Shown one piece after another: positions 59,121-64,000 of a stretch of 64,000 nucleotides of DNA. The translations under genes were made by a program, and so were the position numbers. The notes under the pieces are model-generated. The model did not search any database and was not told the DNA's origin. It saw only the letters and a program-made list of their open reading frames with translations. Source of the DNA: Streptomyces coeruleorubidus. Its GTDB lineage: Bacteria > Actinomycetota > Actinomycetes > Streptomycetales > Streptomycetaceae. The stretch spans positions 744,001 to 808,000 of the forward strand of contig NZ_CP023694.1 of the NCBI RefSeq assembly GCF_008705135.1, written 5' to 3'. The first letter of the stretch is position 1; every line of letters starts with the position of its first letter.

Positions 59121-62100
59121 CTACCGGGTCACTGCAGTTCTCCCGGTCTCGCCGGGGCCGCCGAGGACGGGGCCGACGCCGAAGCTGTAGGACCCGGACC
59201 CGACCTCGAACACGGCGGCCCCGTCCTCCATCCGGAGGAACCGGACACCCTTGGCGGCATCGGCCGGCCGGCCGCCCTCGGTGACCGCCGAACGGGTCCG
59301 CGTGGGCACGTGGACTTCAGCGACGGTGTTGACCGGCACCGTCACCTTCAGATCGACAGCGCCGTTGTCCGTGCTCCACTGCGACGAGAGGCGGCCGTAG
59401 ACGGTCTCGAGGCTTCCGGAGCCCTCCGTCAGGTTCCCTCCGGGTGCCGGCGCGATGCGTGAGCGCTTGTAGCCGGGCTCGATCGCCGAGAGGCCGCCGA
59501 TGTTCTGGAACATCCAGTCGCCCACGGCGCCGTAGGCGTAGTGGTTGAAGGAGTTCATGTCGACCGGGCCGAAGCTGCCGTCGGGCATGATCGAGTTCCA
59601 GCGCTCCCACATGGTGGTGGCACCGCTGACGACCTCGTAGCCCCAGGACGGGTAGTCCTTGTGCAGCAGCATCTTGTAGGCCAGGTCGTCCCGGCCGATC
59701 TTGCTCAGCGCGGGCAGCAGCAGCGGTGTGCCGATGAAGCCGGTCCGCAGGTGGTGGTCGGTGAGCGCCAGCTTGGCCACGAACTTGCTCCCGGCCTTCT
59801 CGACGAGTGCCGGATCCGAGATCAGATCCATGCCGAGGGCCAGCGCGTATCCGGTCTGCGAGTCGCGCTTCACCGTGCCGTCGGATGCGACGTAGGCCTC
59901 GGTGAAGGCGTCGCGGATGTCGGCGGAGAGCTTGCCGTAGTCGGACGCCGCCGTTTCGTCGCCCAGGGCCTCGGCGACCTCGGCCATCATGCGGGCGTTC
60001 TCTGCGTAGTAGGCCGTGCCCAGGATGCCCTGCTCGGTGGGGTCGTCCAGGTGCAGCCAGTCGTTGGTGAAGAAGGTGGTGCGGCCGGGCTCGAGCAGGT
60101 CCGGTCCGGCGCTGTCGCGCACGAACTGGAAGAACTTCTGCATGGCGGGGTAGTTCTCCCGCAGGATGCGGGTGTCGCCGTAGGAGCGCCACACGGAGTA
60201 CGGCACGGTGATCATCACGTCGGACCAGCCCACACCGCTCTCGCCGAACTGGCCCTGAGGGGTCGGTACGACCGCGGGCAGATCACCGTTGGCGTACTGG
60301 GAGTTGCGCACGTCCGCCATCCAGTGGGACAGGAACGCGCGGGTGTCGACGAGGTAGTTGGCCGTCGGCGCGAACAGGCTGATGTCTCCCGTCCAGCCCA
60401 GGCGTTCGTCACGGGCCGGAGTGTCGGTGGGGATGGAGAGGAAGTTGCCCCGCTGGCTCCAGGAGATGTTGCTCACCAGCCGGTTGAGCATGCCGTCCGA
60501 GGTCTTGAGCGTGCCGGTGGCCGGGAGGTCGGATCCCCATACGACGCCCTTGACGTCGGAGAGGGCGGGAGGCTCGGTCACCCCGGTGATCTCGATGTAG
60601 CGGAAGCCGTGCTGGGTGAAGGTGGGTTCGTAGGTGACAGTTCCTGTCTCGGCGAAGGTGTAGCGGTCGGTGACCTTGGCACTGCGGAAGTTGTCGGTGT
60701 AGAGGGTGCCGTTCTTGTTGAGCACCTCCGCGTAGCGGATCTTGACGGTCTGGCCGGCGGAACCGGTCAGGTTCAGCCGGGACACGCCGACCATGTTCTG
60801 ACCGAGGTCGTAGACGTAAATCCCGGCGGTGGGTTCGGTCATCTTCTTGGCCTGGAGCACCTGGGTCCGGCGCACGGGCTCGTCGCTCTGCGGGACCAGC
60901 AGGGCGGTGCGGGACGTAAGGCTCGCGGCGGGCTCCCACTTCGCGTCGTCGAACCCGGGCCGGCTCCAGCCCGACGGCTCCAGCCGGGCGTCGTAGGTCT
61001 CGCCGTCCTGCAAATCGGCCTTGGCATAGGGGCCGTCGGCCGACTTCCATGAACCGTCCGTGGCGATCCACTGGACGGAGCCGTCGGTGTAGGTGATGCG
61101 CATCTTCGCCACCAGGGCGGGGGTGTCCCCGTACTGCCGGCTCCAGCCGAGCCCGACCTTGCCGGCCCACCAGCCCTCCGCCAACGACGCGCCGAGTACG
61201 TTGTCGCCGCCGTCGAGCAGCTTCGTCACGTCGTAGGTCTGGGACTGGATGCGCTTGTGGTAGTTCGTCCAGCCCGGGGCGAGGACCTGGTCGCCGACCC
61301 GCTTGCCGTTGATTTCCAGTTCGTAGAGGCCGAGTGCCGACGCGTAGACGCGCGCGGAGGCGACCTTCTTGCCGGGCTCGGTCGCGAAGTCCTTGCGCAG
61401 CAGCGGCTGCGGGCGGGCCGTGGGTCCGTAGAGGGCGTCCGTGGTGCCGGAGACGACGAGGGCGGAGTCGGTGATGTCACCGCCGGTGAACGGGTTCCGG
61501 CCGGAGGCGAAGTCGGTGTCGAGGAGTGTGCTGCCGTCGGCGCCGGTCACGACGGCGTCGTAGACCGTTCCCCGTTCGCCGCAACAGGCGTGTGTGCGGA
61601 AGCCTATGTAGCCCTTGGTGAACGTGGAGTCGGTGAGGGTGCTGACCGGCTTGCCGTCGAGGGTCGTCCTGATGGTGGTGCCCGCCACGTCGTAGCGGAC
61701 GGTGTGCCGGCCGTCGAGGAGACCGGCGTTGGTGAAGCCGTAGGGCGCGAGATCCACCTGCTGGACCACGGTGTAGGTGCCCTTGACCTGCTTGTGCAGT
61801 CGCAGCATCGGGGTGGGGCCCGTGACGTTGAACTGCCACATGTAGCCGTTGCTCGCGTCCGAGGCACGCAGGAACATACCGAAGGCGGCACTGTCGAGCT
61901 TGAAGTCGACCGTGGCGGTGTAGTCGGTCCACTTGTCCAGGTCGCTGGGAGCCGCGGGGCGAGTGATCCACTGGGCGCCGTCCCAGTCGCCGGAGTTCAG
62001 CAGGCCGGTCTCGAGGTACGCGGTCGCGCTCCACGGACTGGCGGCTCCCTTGCCGTCCCAGGCCCGGACGCGCCAGAAGTACCGTGTGCCCGCCTCCAGG

Positions 62101-62441
62101 CCGGGACCTTCGTACCTCACGCCGACCTGACGGCCGGACACCACCTTGCCGGACGACCACACATCGGCGGACCCCGGCCTGCGTCCGACCTGGATCTCGT
62201 AGGCCTTCTGCGACGTCGCCCGCCGGGCCGACGCCGACTGCCAGCCGAAGACCGGGTCCTCATCACCGATGCCCAGCGGGTTGACCCGGCCGTTGGCGGT
62301 CAGGGCCTTCACGGTGAACGGAGCGTCGGACACTGACGCGGCGGAGGACATGGGCGTCGGCAGGATCGCCACGCTTCCGACTACGGCGAGCACTACGAAG
62401 CCTCTGAGGAGCACGTGCAGGACCGAGCGCTTTTCGCCCAT
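59121..62441 (-). CDS. Secreted alpha-L-rhamnosidase, glycoside hydrolase family 78
   Basis: About 1106 residues, longer than the intracellular paralogue at 54021. The signal peptide is MGEKRSVLHVLLRGFVVLAV with cleavage near SSAAS. Then come a fibronectin-like domain, an inserted LamG/DUF1080-like beta-sandwich (about residues 155-320: FGMFLRASDASNGYMWQF, IGFRTHACCGERG), the jelly roll (ALGLYELEINGKRVG) and the barrel with PARDERLGWTGDISLF and TTMWERWNSI carrying the two catalytic Glu. GGAG seven bases before ATG 62441 fixes the start. It should act outside the cell, feeding the permease and intracellular enzymes. Confidence 0.93.
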   Translation of the reverse strand: MGEKRSVLHVLLRGFVVLAVVGSVAILPTPMSSAASVSDAPFTVKALTANGRVNPLGIGDEDPVFGWQSASARRATSQKAYEIQVGRRPGSADVWSSGKVVSGRQVGVRYEGPGLEAGTRYFWRVRAWDGKGAASPWSATAYLETGLLNSGDWDGAQWITRPAAPSDLDKWTDYTATVDFKLDSAAFGMFLRASDASNGYMWQFNVTGPTPMLRLHKQVKGTYTVVQQVDLAPYGFTNAGLLDGRHTVRYDVAGTTIRTTLDGKPVSTLTDSTFTKGYIGFRTHACCGERGTVYDAVVTGADGSTLLDTDFASGRNPFTGGDITDSALVVSGTTDALYGPTARPQPLLRKDFATEPGKKVASARVYASALGLYELEINGKRVGDQVLAPGWTNYHKRIQSQTYDVTKLLDGGDNVLGASLAEGWWAGKVGLGWSRQYGDTPALVAKMRITYTDGSVQWIATDGSWKSADGPYAKADLQDGETYDARLEPSGWSRPGFDDAKWEPAASLTSRTALLVPQSDEPVRRTQVLQAKKMTEPTAGIYVYDLGQNMVGVSRLNLTGSAGQTVKIRYAEVLNKNGTLYTDNFRSAKVTDRYTFAETGTVTYEPTFTQHGFRYIEITGVTEPPALSDVKGVVWGSDLPATGTLKTSDGMLNRLVSNISWSQRGNFLSIPTDTPARDERLGWTGDISLFAPTANYLVDTRAFLSHWMADVRNSQYANGDLPAVVPTPQGQFGESGVGWSDVMITVPYSVWRSYGDTRILRENYPAMQKFFQFVRDSAGPDLLEPGRTTFFTNDWLHLDDPTEQGILGTAYYAENARMMAEVAEALGDETAASDYGKLSADIRDAFTEAYVASDGTVKRDSQTGYALALGMDLISDPALVEKAGSKFVAKLALTDHHLRTGFIGTPLLLPALSKIGRDDLAYKMLLHKDYPSWGYEVVSGATTMWERWNSIMPDGSFGPVDMNSFNHYAYGAVGDWMFQNIGGLSAIEPGYKRSRIAPAPGGNLTEGSGSLETVYGRLSSQWSTDNGAVDLKVTVPVNTVAEVHVPTRTRSAVTEGGRPADAAKGVRFLRMEDGAAVFEVGSGSYSFGVGPVLGGPGETGRTAVTR

Positions 62442-62452
62442 GGCAACTCCGT

Positions 62453-62468
62453 TTTGAATCGTTTCAAA
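62453..62468. promoter_or_regulatory. LacI-type operator before the secreted rhamnosidase
   Basis: TTTGAATCGTTTCAAA is a near-perfect dyad with central CG and TGAA/TTCA arms, typical of LacI-family operators. It lies 11 bases before the rhamnosidase ATG, where bound repressor would block initiation. Confidence 0.7.
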
Positions 62469-62719
62469 CATGCAGGTTGCCGGGACGGTACTGATGTGAC
62501 GCCGGACACGTCAAGAGGTAGGGGCGGGTGGATCGGCACATCCCGGGCGGCGTTCAGCCCTGTTCGACCACGGCGGTCGACGACGGGCGTCCCCCCAGGG
62601 TCGTTGCCGTCGGCAGCGGCGTACTCCGGTCGTGGTACGCGCGGTGACCGCCGTGGGGCGACGCGAGAACCGACCGCCTTGCAGGAGCCTTGAGGCCTTG
62701 AACAACCCGGAGGTGGATC

Positions 62720-63658
62720 GTGATCGAAGTGAACGACCTCAGTAAGCGGTACGGGGACAAGCTCGCGGTGGACGCGCTCAGCTTCGCCGTGCGTCCTGGT
62801 GTGGTGACGGGCTTCCTCGGGCCCAACGGCGCGGGCAAGTCGACGACGATGCGGATGATCATGGGGCTGGACCGGCCGTCGGCCGGGACGGTACGTGTCA
62901 ACGGCCGCCCGTACGAGCAGCACGAGGCGCCCTTGGAGACGATCGGGGCACTGCTGGAGGCGAAGGCGATCCACCCGGGACGCTCGGCGTATCACCACCT
63001 GCTGGCCCTCGCGGCGAGCAACGGCATCGGCAGGCGGCGGGTGCTGGAAGTGATCGACATGGTCGGCCTGACGGAGGTGTCCCGCAAGCGGGCGGGTGGG
63101 TTCTCGCTGGGCATGGGGCAGCGGCTGGGCATCGCCTCCGCACTGCTCGGCGACCCGCGGATCGTCATGCTGGACGAGCCGGTCAACGGACTCGATCCCG
63201 AAGGCGTGCTGTGGATCCGCAACCTGTTGAAGGACCTCGCGGACCAGGGGCGGACCGTCTTCGTCTCCTCCCATCTGATGAGCGAGATGGCACTGATCGC
63301 CGAGGACCTCATCGTGATCGGGCGAGGCCGGCTGCTGTCGGCGGGCCCGCTCGCCGACTTCGTCGCGCAGTCCTCCAGCCGCAGCGTACGGGTGCAGTCG
63401 CCGCAGGCCGGGGCCCTGCGGGACCTGCTGGTGGGTGACGGCGTCTCGGTCACCGGCAGCCGGCCCGGTGTCCTGGACGTCCAGGGACTGGAGGCCGCCG
63501 AGATCGGTGAACGCGCCGCTGCCGCCGGGCTGGTGCTGCACGAGCTGTTCGTCCAGGAGGCGTCGCTGGAGGAGGCGTTCATGGAGCTGACCCGTGATGC
63601 CGTCGAATACCACGCCGCCACCTCCGAGTTCGCCACCACCGGAGGGACGAACCGATGA
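62720..63658 (+). CDS. ABC transporter ATP-binding protein, ABC-2/bacitracin-type
   Basis: A 312-residue ATPase. Walker A is FLGPNGAGKSTTMRM, the signature GFSLGMGQRLGIASALLGDP (SLGMGQ variant common in this subfamily), Walker B RIVMLDEPVNGLDPEG and the His switch FVSSHLMSEM. A C-terminal extension follows, as in exporters for bacitracin- or daunorubicin-like compounds. GGAGG six bases before GTG 62720 sets the start. Its stop overlaps the next start (ATGA), so the permease is translationally coupled. The substrate is unknown. Confidence 0.92.
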   Translation: MIEVNDLSKRYGDKLAVDALSFAVRPGVVTGFLGPNGAGKSTTMRMIMGLDRPSAGTVRVNGRPYEQHEAPLETIGALLEAKAIHPGRSAYHHLLALAASNGIGRRRVLEVIDMVGLTEVSRKRAGGFSLGMGQRLGIASALLGDPRIVMLDEPVNGLDPEGVLWIRNLLKDLADQGRTVFVSSHLMSEMALIAEDLIVIGRGRLLSAGPLADFVAQSSSRSVRVQSPQAGALRDLLVGDGVSVTGSRPGVLDVQGLEAAEIGERAAAAGLVLHELFVQEASLEEAFMELTRDAVEYHAATSEFATTGGTNR

Positions 63659-64000
63659 GCACTGCCGCCCTTGACACCCAGGACACACAGAAGACGACCG
63701 GGTCCGCCGGTCGGCACACGGGCGGTCTGCGGGTCACCTTCCCGCGGGTGGTCACCATGGAATGGATCAAGCTGCGGTCGCTGCGCTCGACGCTCTACAC
63801 GCTGACGATCACCGTGGCCCTGGTCATCGGCCTCGGACTGCTGTTCAGCAGCCTGGTCGGCTCGGGGCAGGGCCCCGGGGAGGACGATTTCAGTGACCCG
63901 ACCTCGATCAGCCTGGGCGGGGTGATGCTCGCCTCGCTGGCCGTCGCGGTGCTCGGGGTCCTGATGAGTGCCGGCGAATACGCCACCGGGTCCATCCGCG
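63655..64000 (+). CDS. ABC-2 type permease (3' end cut by window)
   Basis: It starts at ATG 63655 within the ATPase stop, with GGAGGGA upstream. The visible 115 residues have a polar 35-residue head, WIKLRSLRSTLYTLTITVAL entering the first membrane helix, an exterior loop rich in Gly and Asp, and a second helix (GGVMLASLAVAVLGVLMSAG) followed by EYATGSIR. The EY-x-TGxIR sequence after helix 2 is typical of ABC-2 permeases. The gene continues beyond the window. Confidence 0.88.
   Translation, partial: MSTAALDTQDTQKTTGSAGRHTGGLRVTFPRVVTMEWIKLRSLRSTLYTLTITVALVIGLGLLFSSLVGSGQGPGEDDFSDPTSISLGGVMLASLAVAVLGVLMSAGEYATGSIR

Overview
The window is actinobacterial and almost certainly Streptomyces. GC content and third-position GC are very high, GTG and TTG starts are common, and there are small secreted SH3-like proteins, a SapA-like protein, an SCO2400-family zinc-ribbon protein, an FHA/Ser-Thr kinase pair, assembly-line biosynthesis genes and a rare TTA codon. 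It reads as an accessory-rich stretch of chromosome. I see no rRNA, tRNA, CRISPR array or intact insertion sequence.

Layout. 1-4.7 kb: a truncated CapA-like phosphatase gene, a 31-bp tandem repeat, a group-2 sigma factor, a PEBP-like protein, an MFS exporter and a VOC protein. 4.9-8.2 kb: a cell-surface cluster of two SH3-like secreted proteins, a frameshifted third, a DUF2690-like secreted protein and a serine-hydrolase/SH3 fusion with an Ala-Ala-Gln repeat; three near-identical 18-bp palindromes sit in their promoters. 8.3-12.5 kb: a membrane Ser/Thr kinase with a lytic-transglycosylase-like exterior and its FHA partner, a methyltransferase and an SCO2400-family protein. 12.6-17.6 kb: sapA-like gene, amino acid permease, terpene synthase, a broken lipase gene and two small genes.

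17.6-29.4 kb, minus strand: an NRPS cluster. A two-module C-A-PCP-C-A-PCP-reductase megasynthase is followed by an ABC exporter, an MbtH protein and an acyl-CoA dehydrogenase. The adenylation pockets suggest a Leu-like residue and then Arg, and reductive release would give an acyl-dipeptide aldehyde, a protease-inhibitor type of product. 29.6-34.4 kb: a DUF899 protein, an AraC regulator divergent from the vdcBCD vanillate decarboxylase operon, and a phenolic acid decarboxylase. 34.6-44.3 kb: a 2738-residue ligase-ACP-KS-AT-DH-KR-ACP-TE polyketide synthase with a TTA codon near its start, translationally coupled to a flavin-dependent halogenase. This predicts a chlorinated small acid or polyketide made by one protein plus one tailoring enzyme.

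44.3-64 kb: a glutaredoxin-like membrane protein, a GH3 enzyme, an NmrA-like oxidoreductase, a LacI regulator, a decayed ABC-transporter fragment, and then a glycoside-utilisation island (GH1, SDR, beta-glucuronidase, MFS permease, GH78 rhamnosidase, TetR). A TetR/hydrolase pair with two operators, a second and secreted GH78 rhamnosidase with a LacI-type operator, and the start of an ABC-2 transporter operon follow. Together the glycosidases suggest use of plant glucuronide or rhamnoside glycosides.
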